Shown: piece by piece, positions 24,268-33,464 of the stretch | Layout of the letters: the number at the start of each line of letters is the position of its first letter | Position numbering within the stretch: the stretch's first letter is position 1 | DNA from: JBLINH01 sp047639165 | GTDB taxonomy: Bacteria > Patescibacteriota > Minisyncoccia > Phycocordibacterales > JAACPR01 | NCBI GenBank assembly: GCA_047639165.1 | Contig: JBLINH010000002.1 | Span: forward strand, 1-54,640 | Direction: 5' to 3' | DNA: 54,640 nucleotides | Notes under the pieces: generated by a model | What the model was told of the DNA's origin: nothing | What the model saw: only the letters and a program-made list of their open reading frames with translations | Databases searched by the model: none | Program-made: the position numbers and the translations under genes

Positions 24268-25420
24268 TATCTGTTATAGTCAAACTATATCTCAAACCGA
24301 AGAGCATTATAGCTCCGAGTACTACGAATATATACTTGAGGTCAATACTCAATAACAGTAGTGACGCTATTGTAGGAGCTAGTATGTATGCAAAAGGACG
24401 AATGATTCTGAAGAATCCCATTATACTTATATTAGTACTGTTTATTTTCTTAAACAGATATGTTTCAGTCATGACTTCAATCATGCTTGCCCCGACTCTT
24501 GTTACAAAGAGGATGACAGCCCAAAGGATGAAGTTTTTTTCTGTTGTGAAGGTCATCAGAGTAGTTGCTAGTGCAGTTATGATAAAGCCAGCAGTTAGTA
24601 TTTCTTTCTCACCAACATACTTGTCGGCTAGATATCCAAGTGGTGCTTCAAGTAGTACGAAGGCGATAAGGGCAATACCTATAATGAAACTAACTTCACT
24701 GAAACTGAAACCAATATGTTGATGCAAAAATATTGGTGTGTAAATAATCATCCAAGCATAAAAGAATCTCAAGATAAATCCTGAAGAGAATATTGAGTAT
24801 AGATCATGGTTCCTGTATATCTTTTTAGCAGTTTTGAAGAAGTCTATATCCTTGTACTTTGGATCATGGAAGCTCCCCAAGTATCTAACCAAAATGTATA
24901 TAACTGGAAGTAGGAGTATCGCTCCAAGAAGATACACCTTCCAAAAGTCACCATTTGTTAAAACCAAACCTGTCATTAGTGGACCTATGATGAAAGCAGT
25001 GTTTAGACTTGTAAGAAAAACACCTCTGATACTCCCAGTGTCTTTGTTAGTAGATACATTCTCAAGGAATATGTCTATATTAAAAAAGGCTATGGAAGTT
25101 ACCATAAAACTTACGATAAAAGCTGCTATTAGAAGTAGAGGATCTTTATAAAAGGCTAGTGTCAACAATGCGATGAATTCCACCAATACAAGAGCAAGGA
25201 GGGTCTTATAGTTACCATACTTCGATAGTATAGGTCTTATCGCTATAAAGCCGATGATCGTCAAGATAGAGGCAATAGTGTATATGTATCCAACCTGATT
25301 AGCTTTTAGAAACTGCCCAAGGAAACTTGAGTTGATATATATTGCAGGAGTGAAGTGGAGAGTGAAAAGAAATACTAAAATATATATTATAATCTTGTGG
25401 AGTTTTTGATTTCTAACCAT
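24260..25420 (-). CDS. MFS transporter (386 aa)
   Basis: About eleven to twelve hydrophobic helices. The loop between helices 2 and 3 has RPILSKYGNYKTLLAL, and a second-half equivalent reads APLGYLADKYVGEKEI, the MFS signature (D-R/K pattern). Substrate is unknown. It is a single-gene transcript: a bidirectional terminator lies directly upstream and glutaredoxin converges downstream. Confidence 0.85.
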   Translation of the reverse strand: MVRNQKLHKIIIYILVFLFTLHFTPAIYINSSFLGQFLKANQVGYIYTIASILTIIGFIAIRPILSKYGNYKTLLALVLVEFIALLTLAFYKDPLLLIAAFIVSFMVTSIAFFNIDIFLENVSTNKDTGSIRGVFLTSLNTAFIIGPLMTGLVLTNGDFWKVYLLGAILLLPVIYILVRYLGSFHDPKYKDIDFFKTAKKIYRNHDLYSIFSSGFILRFFYAWMIIYTPIFLHQHIGFSFSEVSFIIGIALIAFVLLEAPLGYLADKYVGEKEILTAGFIITALATTLMTFTTEKNFILWAVILFVTRVGASMIEVMTETYLFKKINSTNISIMGFFRIIRPFAYILAPTIASLLLLSIDLKYIFVVLGAIMLFGLRYSLTITDTK

Positions 25421-25440
25421 CTATATATTCTAACTTATAA

Positions 25441-25475
25441 CAAAACACCCTGCGAGAGTATCGCAGGGTGTTTTG
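25441..25475. terminator. Perfect 15-bp hairpin upstream of MFS, terminator of the RNase J transcript
   Basis: CAAAACACCCTGCGA (25441-25455) pairs with TCGCAGGGTGTTTTG (25461-25475), and both ends give T-runs. It ends the minus-strand RNase J transcript 10 nt after its stop. Confidence 0.92.
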
Positions 25476-25484
25476 TTTAAAACT

Positions 25485-27413
25485 TTACACTCCTAGTATA
25501 ACTGGAATGACCAAAGGTTCTTTCGCAGTTTTTTGGAATAGATATTTACTAACTTCGTTTGAAACAACCTTCTTCAAGTTTTCAAAATCAACCTGACTTT
25601 TTCCTTGAATGTTTTTCTCGATAGTGTTCTTTATCAGATTCCTAACTTCATGTAGAAGTTCTTGAGATTCTCTAAGATATACAAATCCTCTTGAGATTAT
25701 ATCCGGAGACTTCTTCAGTTTTCCGAGTCTTGTATTGATGCTTGCAACAATTACAAAGATACCAGCTTCTGAAAGTAATAGCCTGTCTCTCATAACGACT
25801 TCCTGAAGTTCGCTAACTGAAAATCCATCAACGGTAACAACCTCACTAGGTGCTTTAGCTGCAAGAATTTCAATCTTGTTTCCACCGTCACTGATCTCAA
25901 TGATTGATCCGTTGTCTGGGACAACGATGTTTTCTTTCGGAGTTCCAAGAGTTTCTGCTAGTTTTGCATGCATTCGTAGCATGTAATGCTCCCCATGAAC
26001 TGGCATAAAGAACTTGTAGTTGATCTGACTATGGATCCACGACAACTCTTCACGGTTACCGTGACCTGAAGCATGAACATCAGTGTCTAGATAAGTAATG
26101 ATCTCGGCTTTTGTTCGGAATAGCTTACTCTTTAGTCTTGAAACCACAGTAGCGTTTCCTGGAACAATTGATGATGATAGCAAAATAGTATCAGTGTCTC
26201 TGAACTTCAACTGCTTGTGAACACCATTTGCAACCCTACTCAATACAGCAAACTCTTCTCCTTGAGATCCTGTTACAAGGAAAATCAACCTGTCTGGTGG
26301 ATAGTTTTCCGCCTCAGACATAGGGATGATATTTTCTGACTGTAAGATCTTCAACTGTCTAGCAATATCCAAGTTTGTTTTCATAGATCTTCCTTCGATG
26401 ATGATCTTCTTTCCAAGAGTGTCAGCAATTGAAACAATTGCGGCCAATCTTTCAACTTGTGAAGCAAAAGCTCCGATGAAAAGACGCCCCTTTGTTTCTC
26501 TGATGATTTTCTCTAGGTTTTTTGTAACAACCTGTTCTGATAGTGACCAACCTTTCTTTTCGATAGAGGTTGAGTCCATTGTTAGCATTAGAACGTTACT
26601 ATCCTTGAAACGTTTGTACTGGTTTACCTCTTCATCTGTAGGCACTCCTTCCATGTTGTCTACTCGAACGTCTTCGATGAATACAATGTCACCTAAATGA
26701 GTATGGATTACCAATCCCATAGAGTCGGGGATAGTATGTGAGATAGGGAAACTCTCTACTTTCAAATCTTTTGAAATAACAGTAGTTTCATCACCATCTA
26801 ATACCTTGATATCTAGTTTCTTTAAGTGTGGGAATTCAGTTTGTCTTTTCTGTATCATCACAGCACCGAATTCACGAGAATATATTGGTGGGTATCCAAT
26901 CTTTTCAATAAGATGGGGGATAGCACCGATATGGTCTAAGTGACCATGAGTGATGAATATTCCACGGATTCTCTCCTTGTTTTCTTGTAGATATTTTGTG
27001 TTTGGAATAATGAAATCAATACCTGGTGTTAGGTCAGACTTGAATTCAATACCTGCATCAATAACGATTATATCGTTACCAACTTCGATAGCTGTCATGT
27101 TTTGACCAACTTGCTCAACTCCACCAATTGGAATGATTCTAACGTTTTCACCTACTGGAGGGATAACTAATGGTGTAGATGGTTTTCTTGATAGAGGTCT
27201 TGGTGCTCCTCTTCTCATTGGCCGTCTTTGCATTTTTCTACCACCGCCTGAAGAATGTCTTTCGGTACTGTGTGAAGGACTTTTTGGTCCACCTGGACCA
27301 GGTTTTCTGTGGTGTGAAGGCGCACTATTAGTATGCGGTCTTGCAGTATTACTTTGAGGAGTTCTTCCTGCATCCGGTTTAGGTGAAGGAGCTCCTGTAC
27401 TTCTTTCTGTCAT
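25485..27413 (-). CDS. rnj: Ribonuclease J with a disordered N-terminal extension (642 aa)
   Basis: A metallo-beta-lactamase/beta-CASP RNase for mRNA and rRNA processing. The zinc signature THGHLDHIGAIP is at about residue 160, followed by PVHGEHYMLRMH and the C-terminal domain. The first 85 residues are rich in Pro, Ser, Arg and Gly, with no fold expected; bacterial RNase J normally starts near the VRIIPIGGVEQVG stretch. The tail may bind RNA or partners. It is the last gene of a minus-strand run with the solute-binding protein and SecG, though a 72-nt gap precedes it. Confidence 0.93.
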   Translation of the reverse strand: MTERSTGAPSPKPDAGRTPQSNTARPHTNSAPSHHRKPGPGGPKSPSHSTERHSSGGGRKMQRRPMRRGAPRPLSRKPSTPLVIPPVGENVRIIPIGGVEQVGQNMTAIEVGNDIIVIDAGIEFKSDLTPGIDFIIPNTKYLQENKERIRGIFITHGHLDHIGAIPHLIEKIGYPPIYSREFGAVMIQKRQTEFPHLKKLDIKVLDGDETTVISKDLKVESFPISHTIPDSMGLVIHTHLGDIVFIEDVRVDNMEGVPTDEEVNQYKRFKDSNVLMLTMDSTSIEKKGWSLSEQVVTKNLEKIIRETKGRLFIGAFASQVERLAAIVSIADTLGKKIIIEGRSMKTNLDIARQLKILQSENIIPMSEAENYPPDRLIFLVTGSQGEEFAVLSRVANGVHKQLKFRDTDTILLSSSIVPGNATVVSRLKSKLFRTKAEIITYLDTDVHASGHGNREELSWIHSQINYKFFMPVHGEHYMLRMHAKLAETLGTPKENIVVPDNGSIIEISDGGNKIEILAAKAPSEVVTVDGFSVSELQEVVMRDRLLLSEAGIFVIVASINTRLGKLKKSPDIISRGFVYLRESQELLHEVRNLIKNTIEKNIQGKSQVDFENLKKVVSNEVSKYLFQKTAKEPLVIPVILGV

Positions 27414-27485
27414 AATTTTATCTTTTTAATTTAATAATTAGTTTATTACTTCTAGCTTCTAATGTTAAAAGCCAAAATCAAGAAA

Positions 27486-29222
27486 CTAATTCTTTTTAAA
27501 CATACTCCAAACTGTATCTGTAACTAAATACCATTCATTAATGTTCAAGAACCTTTCAGAAGGAGTGGTGATGTTTTCTGTTATCTTTCCTTTAAGTTCC
27601 TCGGGTACAACATAAGTGAAGAATGGTGAGTACAAAAATACTGCAGGGATGTCTTTGATAATATTTTTTTCGATCTCTCTATATGTTTCAATTCTTTCTT
27701 CTTTCTCATCAAGAACTCTAGCTTTTTCTATTAGTTTATCTACATCAATGTTTGCATAATCTGCAATGTTTAATCCTGGATCATTTCTTTGTGATGAATG
27801 CCAAAAAGCATAGAGATCTAAATCACGACCTATTATCTCACCAAAGAGCAGGGCATCATATTTTCTTGCTCTAATTACATTCTGATTTAGATCGTTTGGT
27901 TCGAATACCTTTAATTCTACATCAGCACCGATATCTCTCCAGGATCTAACGATGACTTCAGCTACTTGAATTAATTCAGGTACGTTTGCTGTTGATATTG
28001 AGAAAGACAATATTTCATTTTTCTTCTGCATAACTCCTTCATCATTCAAATCCCATCCATTATCGATCAAGATCTCGATAGCTTCATCGGTGTGGTTTAT
28101 CTCAGTTCCTTCCTCTCCATCTGCTAATGTTTCGTATGGAATGGTACTTGGTGGTATAGGACTGTCTGATATCTGTCCAAACCCCTTGAGAACTTCATCG
28201 ATGAGACTTTGTTTCGATATTGCAGTATTAAGGGCATTTCGTACTCCTTTGTTTGCAAGTACAGGAGCCTGACTTTGATTGAAGAATACTCCAAATATTC
28301 TTGGGAGGGTTACTCTTTCTACTCGGTAATCCTCATCTAATGATAGTGCACTAGACGGAGAAATACTGTGAGCTGATGTGATTATTTCGTCGTCTAGTGC
28401 AAGAAGTAGTTCCTCTTCGTTTTTGAAGAAGTACATTTTTATATCTTCTATATATGGTTTTCCAAGAACGAAATCATCAAAAGCTTTTAGGGAATACTGA
28501 GTAGCGATACCAGTAGAGTTTTCTTTCACACCGTCTACTCTATATGGTCCTGAACCAATTGGTTCAGTGTTGAAGATTGTGAAAGCAAATTCATCACTAG
28601 TTACTTTTTCCCAAAGATGCTTTGGAAGAATACCCATTGTAGTGTTAAAGATGAAAGGTGAATATTGTTGACTTAGTACAAACTTAATCTCCATATCACT
28701 TACTTGTTCAACTATGACACTATCCCAGTTAGCTCTTTTGGGAGATTTGATTGTAGGATCTTGAGTTCTTGAAATTGTGAAAATAATATCTTCCGTAGTT
28801 ACTTTTTCTCCATCATGAAACTTTGCATTTTCTTTTATCTTGAAAGTATATTCCAATCCATCTTCTGAGATACTATATTCTTCTGCAAGATCTGTAATTA
28901 GTTCACCTTCTGGTGTGATTCTCATCAACCCTGAATATACAAGTGTTGAAAGATCTCTATCAGTTTCTGAAAGAGCTAGTACTGGATTTATGAATCGGGG
29001 TGTTCCTATCACTCCTTCTTTGAGTGATCCTCCAAATCTTGGAATTTCTACAAGAAATTGAGCATTTACTTTAAGTAGTGCTGAAAGGGAGGAGATTATG
29101 AAGAGTAGTGCGAATACAGAGAAAATAGCCTTTTCTGTAAGAGAAAGGGACTTAATAATAGAAGCTAGTTTTGCTAACTGTTTTCTAATTTTTTTATTCA
29201 GTAATTTAGAAGTATTCTTCAC
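27486..29222 (-). CDS. Peptide/oligopeptide ABC transporter substrate-binding protein, family 5 (578 aa)
   Basis: A membrane anchor (about residues 30-50) replaces the usual lipobox. The extracytoplasmic domain starts with GGSLKEGVIGTPRFINPVLA and continues with LAEEYSISEDGLEYTFKIKEN and KFHDGEKVTTEDI, hallmarks of SBP family 5. Permease and ATPase subunits are not adjacent, so it is an orphan binding protein in this window, possibly feeding amino-acid or peptide uptake. It starts 18 nt after the secG stop. Confidence 0.88.
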   Translation of the reverse strand: MKNTSKLLNKKIRKQLAKLASIIKSLSLTEKAIFSVFALLFIISSLSALLKVNAQFLVEIPRFGGSLKEGVIGTPRFINPVLALSETDRDLSTLVYSGLMRITPEGELITDLAEEYSISEDGLEYTFKIKENAKFHDGEKVTTEDIIFTISRTQDPTIKSPKRANWDSVIVEQVSDMEIKFVLSQQYSPFIFNTTMGILPKHLWEKVTSDEFAFTIFNTEPIGSGPYRVDGVKENSTGIATQYSLKAFDDFVLGKPYIEDIKMYFFKNEEELLLALDDEIITSAHSISPSSALSLDEDYRVERVTLPRIFGVFFNQSQAPVLANKGVRNALNTAISKQSLIDEVLKGFGQISDSPIPPSTIPYETLADGEEGTEINHTDEAIEILIDNGWDLNDEGVMQKKNEILSFSISTANVPELIQVAEVIVRSWRDIGADVELKVFEPNDLNQNVIRARKYDALLFGEIIGRDLDLYAFWHSSQRNDPGLNIADYANIDVDKLIEKARVLDEKEERIETYREIEKNIIKDIPAVFLYSPFFTYVVPEELKGKITENITTPSERFLNINEWYLVTDTVWSMFKKN

Positions 29223-29240
29223 GAAATGAAAAGTGATACC

Positions 29241-29468
29241 TTATTGAATAAGGAAAGCGATGAATGAAGAGAGTGTAAACAACACTGCTAAAATTATAGT
29301 ACCGTTGAATAGTATCTTTTCAAATCCTCGTCTTGTGTTAAATCCAGCATCTGGACTATCAGAACCACCAAAAGCTCCACCCAGTCCTGCTGCTGAGGAC
29401 TGGAGTAAAATTGCTATTATTAGAGCCACAGATAGTATTATCTGTATGATTGGCAGGGTTGAAGCCAT
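29241..29468 (-). CDS. secG: Preprotein translocase subunit SecG (75 aa)
   Basis: Two membrane helices flank the conserved QSSAAGLGGAFGGSDS loop (about residues 23-38), which identifies SecG of the SecYEG translocon. Length is normal. It is the first gene of the minus-strand run that continues with the solute-binding protein; a hairpin terminator lies 46 nt upstream in its leader. Confidence 0.92.
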   Translation of the reverse strand: MASTLPIIQIILSVALIIAILLQSSAAGLGGAFGGSDSPDAGFNTRRGFEKILFNGTIILAVLFTLSSFIAFLIQ

Positions 29469-29513
29469 AGTGTTAAAAGATTAACATAGATGAAAATAAA
29501 TGCAATATATATG

Positions 29514-29546
29514 AAAAACCCCGTACATATCTGGTCTGTAACGGGG
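29514..29546 (-). terminator. Terminator-like hairpin in the leader of secG
   Basis: On the minus strand CCCCGT/ACGGGG plus a short extension (29546-29519) is followed by TTTTT. It lies upstream of secG, not behind a gene on that strand, so it ends either a short leader RNA or an unannotated transcript. A second hairpin, CTGTTT/AAACAG, is at 29552-29565. The rest of the 334-nt gap (29469-29802) is AT-rich with no gene I can support. Confidence 0.55.
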
Positions 29547-29802
29547 CAACTCTGTTTTGAAACAGATGATAAATTATTTTAATAAACTAATTATAAACAA
29601 TATTACTACAAAAATACATCACTAAACTTGTTTATTATATGTGAAGTAATATAGATAAAAAATATGGAGCACTAGCTACATATAATAAGTTAATAAAATG
29701 TGAAAGTATAATTAATAATATCCCTCCACTCATGTCAACCAAACCAAAAGGAACAAAAGTCAATATTGCGGAGAACTCAAGCTCGGTAGATAATGAGTTG
29801 GT

Positions 29803-30417
29803 ATGAGAGAAATAATAGACAGAATAAAAAACGCAGACACACGAGTACAACTCGTGGTTCTGGCGATTATCGTATTAATAGTAATTTTTATCGGGTTTGA
29901 TAGATTTGAAGGGTCAGACGACCAACTTGGTTTAGATAATAACCTTCCAGAAGATATTGATGCTGGACTTGATGGAGCACTTCTTGGAGGTGAAACAAAT
30001 ACATCTGGAAACGTTCCAAATCTAAACAATGGTCGAGTAGTGAAGGTAGCCCTATTAGCTGGGTCTTTTTACGACATTGATTTTGACGGTAAGAAAAGAG
30101 CATGCGACACGGTAGTAATGGTTGATCATAGTATCTCCAATACGAGAGCAGTCCTAAATGGTTCACTTAATGCACTATTTACAGAAGACATTAGAACAGA
30201 TTTCCTTCCAGGAAACTTTATCTCTACTCAAGATAGCTTGAAATTTGATGAAGCCAGGATTGATTCTGGAGTTGCTAAGGTCTTCCTTTCAGGTTCAGCT
30301 GGACCGGTTGCAGGGGAATGTGACGGAGACAGAGCGAAAATTCAAATTGAAGAAACTGCATTACAATTTAATACAGTTACGTCTGTTGAGGTATATCTAA
30401 ATGGTGAGAGAATCTAA
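29803..30417 (+). CDS. Membrane-anchored GerMN-like protein (204 aa)
   Basis: An N-terminal membrane helix (residues 16-33) is followed by an acidic linker and a C-terminal GerMN-like domain (about 85-204), seen from VLNGSLNALF, FLPGNFISTQDSLKFDEARI, VAKVFLSG, and AKIQIEETALQFNTVTSVEVYLNG. The domain is common in lipoproteins acting at the cell wall; here it is tethered by a helix. Its role is unclear. GATAAT (29789-29794) ends 8 nt before ATG, suggesting a near-leaderless mRNA. Confidence 0.75.
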   Translation: MREIIDRIKNADTRVQLVVLAIIVLIVIFIGFDRFEGSDDQLGLDNNLPEDIDAGLDGALLGGETNTSGNVPNLNNGRVVKVALLAGSFYDIDFDGKKRACDTVVMVDHSISNTRAVLNGSLNALFTEDIRTDFLPGNFISTQDSLKFDEARIDSGVAKVFLSGSAGPVAGECDGDRAKIQIEETALQFNTVTSVEVYLNGERI

Positions 30418-30438
30418 TTAGAGTCTTCACTTTCTTTG

Positions 30439-30472
30439 AAAGAGTCTGGTAATTGCCAGGCTCTTTCTTTTT
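30439..30472 (+). terminator. Intrinsic terminator after GerMN-like gene
   Basis: AAAGAGTCTGG (30439-30449) pairs with CCAGGCTCTTT (30456-30466), with one T-G pair, followed by CTTTTT. Confidence 0.88.
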
Positions 30473-30519
30473 GACTGACTGAAGGTATAATGTGGGTATT
30501 AGAAATAACCTTACCTATA

Positions 30520-31080
30520 ATGACTACAATAATTGTATTAGGAGTAATAGTTGTCGCAATCCTATGGATTGTCGGAGCTTACAACAAATTTATAAAGCTT
30601 ATCAACAGAGCTAAAGAAGCTTGGTCTGATATTGAAGTTCAACTTAAAAGGAGATATGATCTTATCCCAAACCTAATAAGTACAGTTAAGGGATATGCAT
30701 CACATGAGGCTGGAACTCTTCAAAAGGTTACAGAAGCTAGAACAGCTGCTATGGGAGCTCAATCAGTAGAGGAGCACGCTCAAGCTGAGAATATGCTAAC
30801 AGGAGCACTTAAGTCAGTATTCGCTCTATCAGAAGGATACCCAGACCTTAAGGCTAGTGAAAACTTTGTAGAATTACAAAAAGAACTATCAGATACAGAA
30901 AACAAGATTCAAGCATCACGAAGGTTCTACAACACAAACGTTAGAGACCTTAATATCGGTGTGCAGTCATTCCCCGGGAGTATAATCGCAAATGTATTCA
31001 AGTTTGAAGAGATGAACCTATTCGAGCTTTCAGAAGACGAAAGAGAGGTTGCAGAGAAAGCACCTGAGGTAAAGTTCTAA
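30520..31080 (+). CDS. LemA family protein (186 aa)
   Basis: An N-terminal membrane helix (MTTIIVLGVIVVAILWIV) is followed by the long helical LemA domain: NRAKEAWSDIEVQLKRRYDL, IPNLISTVKGYASHE, and a C-terminal FPGSIIANVFKF. The ATG at 30490 would overlap TATAAT (30486-30491), so ATG 30520 is preferred. LemA proteins are widespread with an ill-defined envelope role, and often sit next to HtpX, as here (two genes downstream). Confidence 0.9.
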   Translation: MTTIIVLGVIVVAILWIVGAYNKFIKLINRAKEAWSDIEVQLKRRYDLIPNLISTVKGYASHEAGTLQKVTEARTAAMGAQSVEEHAQAENMLTGALKSVFALSEGYPDLKASENFVELQKELSDTENKIQASRRFYNTNVRDLNIGVQSFPGSIIANVFKFEEMNLFELSEDEREVAEKAPEVKF

Positions 31081-31093
31081 TTTATACATATAT

Positions 31094-31417
31094 ATGAAGA
31101 AGATATATAACAAGCTTGTTAGAGATCGAATTCCTGAAATTCTAGAAGGAAAGGAATTAGATTTTGAGGTAAGTAAGTTAAATCAAAAAGACTTCAAATT
31201 GGAGTTGTTGAATAAGTTGGTTGAAGAAGTGAAAGAAGTTAAGGAATCCAAGGATAAAAAAGAGTTAGTCGAGGAACTAGCAGACGTTCAAGAAGTGATG
31301 CTATCAATATATGATGCTTACAAAATTGAATGTAGTGATGTTACTAAACTTGCTCGAAAGAAGAGGAAGGAGAGGGGAGGATTTACTAAAAAAGTTTTCC
31401 TTAAGTACGTGAAATAA
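31094..31417 (+). CDS. MazG/PRA-PH-like nucleotide pyrophosphohydrolase (107 aa)
   Basis: The protein begins YNKLVRDRIPEIL, the signature of phosphoribosyl-ATP-pyrophosphatase-like house-cleaning enzymes, with metal-binding acids in KLVEEVKEV and ELVEELADVQEV (ExxE...ExxD). Helical throughout. It lies 13 nt after lemA and 1 nt before htpX, so it is in the same operon. No histidine pathway is nearby, so nucleotide sanitation is the likely role. Confidence 0.8.
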   Translation: MKKIYNKLVRDRIPEILEGKELDFEVSKLNQKDFKLELLNKLVEEVKEVKESKDKKELVEELADVQEVMLSIYDAYKIECSDVTKLARKKRKERGGFTKKVFLKYVK

Positions 31418-31418
31418 T

Positions 31419-32333
31419 ATGGCAGCAAACCTATACACAAATCAAAGTACTAATATGAGAAAGACATGGGTATTAATGTCTATGTTTTTCGTTATAGTCA
31501 TCTTGCTTGGTTGGTTTGTAAGTTATTACTTTCAAAACCCAGGAATACTTTTCTTTGCAGTAATCTTTAGTATCTTTATGAATATTTTCAGTTATTGGTA
31601 TTCAGACAAGATTGTTTTGAAGATGAGTGGAGCAAAGGAAGCTTCAAAAGAAAAATATTGGGACCTTTACACCACAGTTGAAAACCTATCTATCACTGCA
31701 GGACTTCCAATGCCAAAGATATATGTAATAGAGGAACCGGTCCCTAATGCCTTTGCAACAGGAAGAGACAAAGATCATGCGGTGGTTGCTTTTACTACAG
31801 GAATTCTTTCACTTCTGAACAAAACAGAGCTTGAAGGTGTTGTAGCACATGAGCTTTCACATATTGGAAACAGAGATATACTCCTGCAAACAGTAGTAGT
31901 TGTACTTGTTGGTTTCGTTACATTGCTAGCCGATTTCTTTTTAAGAGTGTCATTATATGGTGGAGGAAACAGAAACAGTGAAGGAGGAGGAAAGATGCAG
32001 ATGGTCCTTCTTGTCATAGGAGTAGTGTTTGTACTATTGTCACCGGTAATTGCGACTCTTATACAATTAGCTATTTCAAGAAAGAGAGAATTCTTGGCAG
32101 ATGCATCTGGGGCTATGTTAACAAGATATCCAGAAGGATTAGCTTCTGCACTTGAGAAAATATCGGGACATGGTGGTAAGATGAAGAAGGCTAACCACGC
32201 TACTGCACATCTTTTTATCTCCGACCCATATGGTGGTAAGAAGAAAAAGATATCTTTCCTTCATAAGATCTTTCTTACACATCCTCCAGTTGAAGAAAGA
32301 GTTGGTTCACTTCGTGGTCATAGAAACGCATGA
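31419..32333 (+). CDS. htpX: HtpX-like M48 zinc metalloprotease (304 aa)
   Basis: A membrane protease for quality control of membrane proteins. Two N-terminal helices, the zinc motif VVAHELSHIGNRD (HExxH), another hairpin of membrane helices, and the third zinc ligand in KREFLADASGA are all present. C-terminal SDPYGG and THPPVEERV are typical. It overlaps the next gene by 4 nt (ATGA at 32330). The pairing with lemA is common in bacteria. Confidence 0.93.
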   Translation: MAANLYTNQSTNMRKTWVLMSMFFVIVILLGWFVSYYFQNPGILFFAVIFSIFMNIFSYWYSDKIVLKMSGAKEASKEKYWDLYTTVENLSITAGLPMPKIYVIEEPVPNAFATGRDKDHAVVAFTTGILSLLNKTELEGVVAHELSHIGNRDILLQTVVVVLVGFVTLLADFFLRVSLYGGGNRNSEGGGKMQMVLLVIGVVFVLLSPVIATLIQLAISRKREFLADASGAMLTRYPEGLASALEKISGHGGKMKKANHATAHLFISDPYGGKKKKISFLHKIFLTHPPVEERVGSLRGHRNA

Positions 32334-32899
32334 ATAAGATAACAATAATTGATAAGGCTATAAAATACACCTTCCTTTGGTTCATCCCAATGAAAGTACA
32401 GCCTAATCATGTCACTATCTTTAGGTTTCTGACTATTCCTTTTGTAATATATTTCATAGTTCTAGAGAACTATGTGATTGGTATACCGCTTTTTGTAATA
32501 TCAGCATTTTCAGATGCAATTGATGGTGCAATGGCAAGAACAAGAGATCAGATAACAGAATGGGGAAGCACCTTCGATCCTGTTGCTGATAAGTTACTGA
32601 TCGGATCTCTTGCAGCTATTTTAGTTTCAAAAGAAATTGATCCTATCTTGGCTTTTGTTATTATCTTTCTTGAAGTACTAATTGTTATGTCTGCAATCTA
32701 CAAGAAGAAGAAATATCAAAGTCCAATTGAAGCCAAAAAAGCAGGGAAAGCTAAAATGATATTCCAATCATTCGGTATTGGTTTTCTTCTCTTGTTCCTT
32801 GCAGTGAGTGCACCGTGGATGTTTCTTTTAGCTAAGAGTTTATTATATGTTTCTGTGGTCTTCGCATTGCTATCTTTATTTGTGTACAAGTCAGCATAG
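32330..32899 (+). CDS. CDP-alcohol phosphatidyltransferase (189 aa)
   Basis: The catalytic motif D(x)2DG(x)2AR(x)8G(x)3D(x)3D is complete: DAIDGAMARTRDQITEWGST then FDPVADK. Five to six membrane helices. It makes a phospholipid head group, probably phosphatidylglycerol phosphate from CDP-diacylglycerol and glycerol-3-phosphate, but inositol or other acceptors cannot be excluded. It is translationally coupled to htpX by ATGA. Confidence 0.85.
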   Translation: MNKITIIDKAIKYTFLWFIPMKVQPNHVTIFRFLTIPFVIYFIVLENYVIGIPLFVISAFSDAIDGAMARTRDQITEWGSTFDPVADKLLIGSLAAILVSKEIDPILAFVIIFLEVLIVMSAIYKKKKYQSPIEAKKAGKAKMIFQSFGIGFLLLFLAVSAPWMFLLAKSLLYVSVVFALLSLFVYKSA

Positions 32900-32901
32900 A
32901 T

Positions 32902-33102
32902 ATGAAACTAGGAAAATATAAACACTACAAAGGAAAAGAATATGAGGTTATTAGTGTAGCTAAACATTCAGAGACTTTAGAGGAGCTCGTAGTATATAAA
33001 GCTTTATATAACGACTCTGTCTGGGCTAGACCTCTTGATATGTTTGAAGAGAAAATGGTTGTAGATGGAAAAGAAGTGTATAGATTTGAATATATAGGAT
33101 AA
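32902..33102 (+). CDS. DUF1653 family protein (66 aa)
   Basis: LGKYKHYKGKEYEVISVAKHSETLEELVVY and the closing WARPLDMFEEKM and RFEYIG match the small beta-barrel-like DUF1653 family. Function is unknown. It lies 2 nt after the phosphatidyltransferase gene and is in the same operon. Confidence 0.88.
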   Translation: MKLGKYKHYKGKEYEVISVAKHSETLEELVVYKALYNDSVWARPLDMFEEKMVVDGKEVYRFEYIG

Positions 33103-33126
33103 GAGTTTGATACAATATATTTATAT

Positions 33127-33464
33127 ATGAAAAAAAATACTCTCATTAATTCTAGTTTTTTTGGGCTTTCTGCGTGAGCTTATTTTTTTGGTTGGTGTTT
33201 TTGCTATTCCAGAATACGAAGGTTACTATAATAAAAACTACGATTATGATACCGAGTTAGTTTTTGAGGAGTTAGTAAATATTTCAAATATACCAAGAGA
33301 CAGATATTGAGTCGGCAGTGTTACTATAACTGAAAGGAATCATGATTTTATCTCTTGGACTTCATACCTTTGCAGGTAGAAATAATCATTCAGTAATGAT
33401 ATTGAATGATTTAAAGAAATCATTAATACAAAGATATATAGCAGACCTATACTATGGAAAATAA
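33127..33464 (+). pseudogene. Decayed gene for a small exported protein
   Basis: After ATG 33127 and eight A's, the zero frame stops at once. Removing one A gives KKILSLILVFLGFLRELIFL, a signal peptide, then VFAIPEYEGYYNKNYDYDTE and ISNIPRDRY before TGA near 33310. The same frame continues VGSVTITERNHDFISWTSYL to a TAG; a third frame resumes with NNHSVMILNDLKKSLIQRYI and ends at 33464, inside msrB. So one gene of about 112 codons has two frameshifts and one stop. The first frameshift lies in the A8 tract and could be bridged by slippage, but the others argue for a dead gene. It explains most of the 350-nt gap before msrB. Confidence 0.6.

Noticed and set aside
33127..33464. TGA recoding (Gly or Trp) to rescue the broken small gene
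   Set aside because: TGA ends other intact genes here (for example at 20499 and 32331), and two frameshifts would remain.
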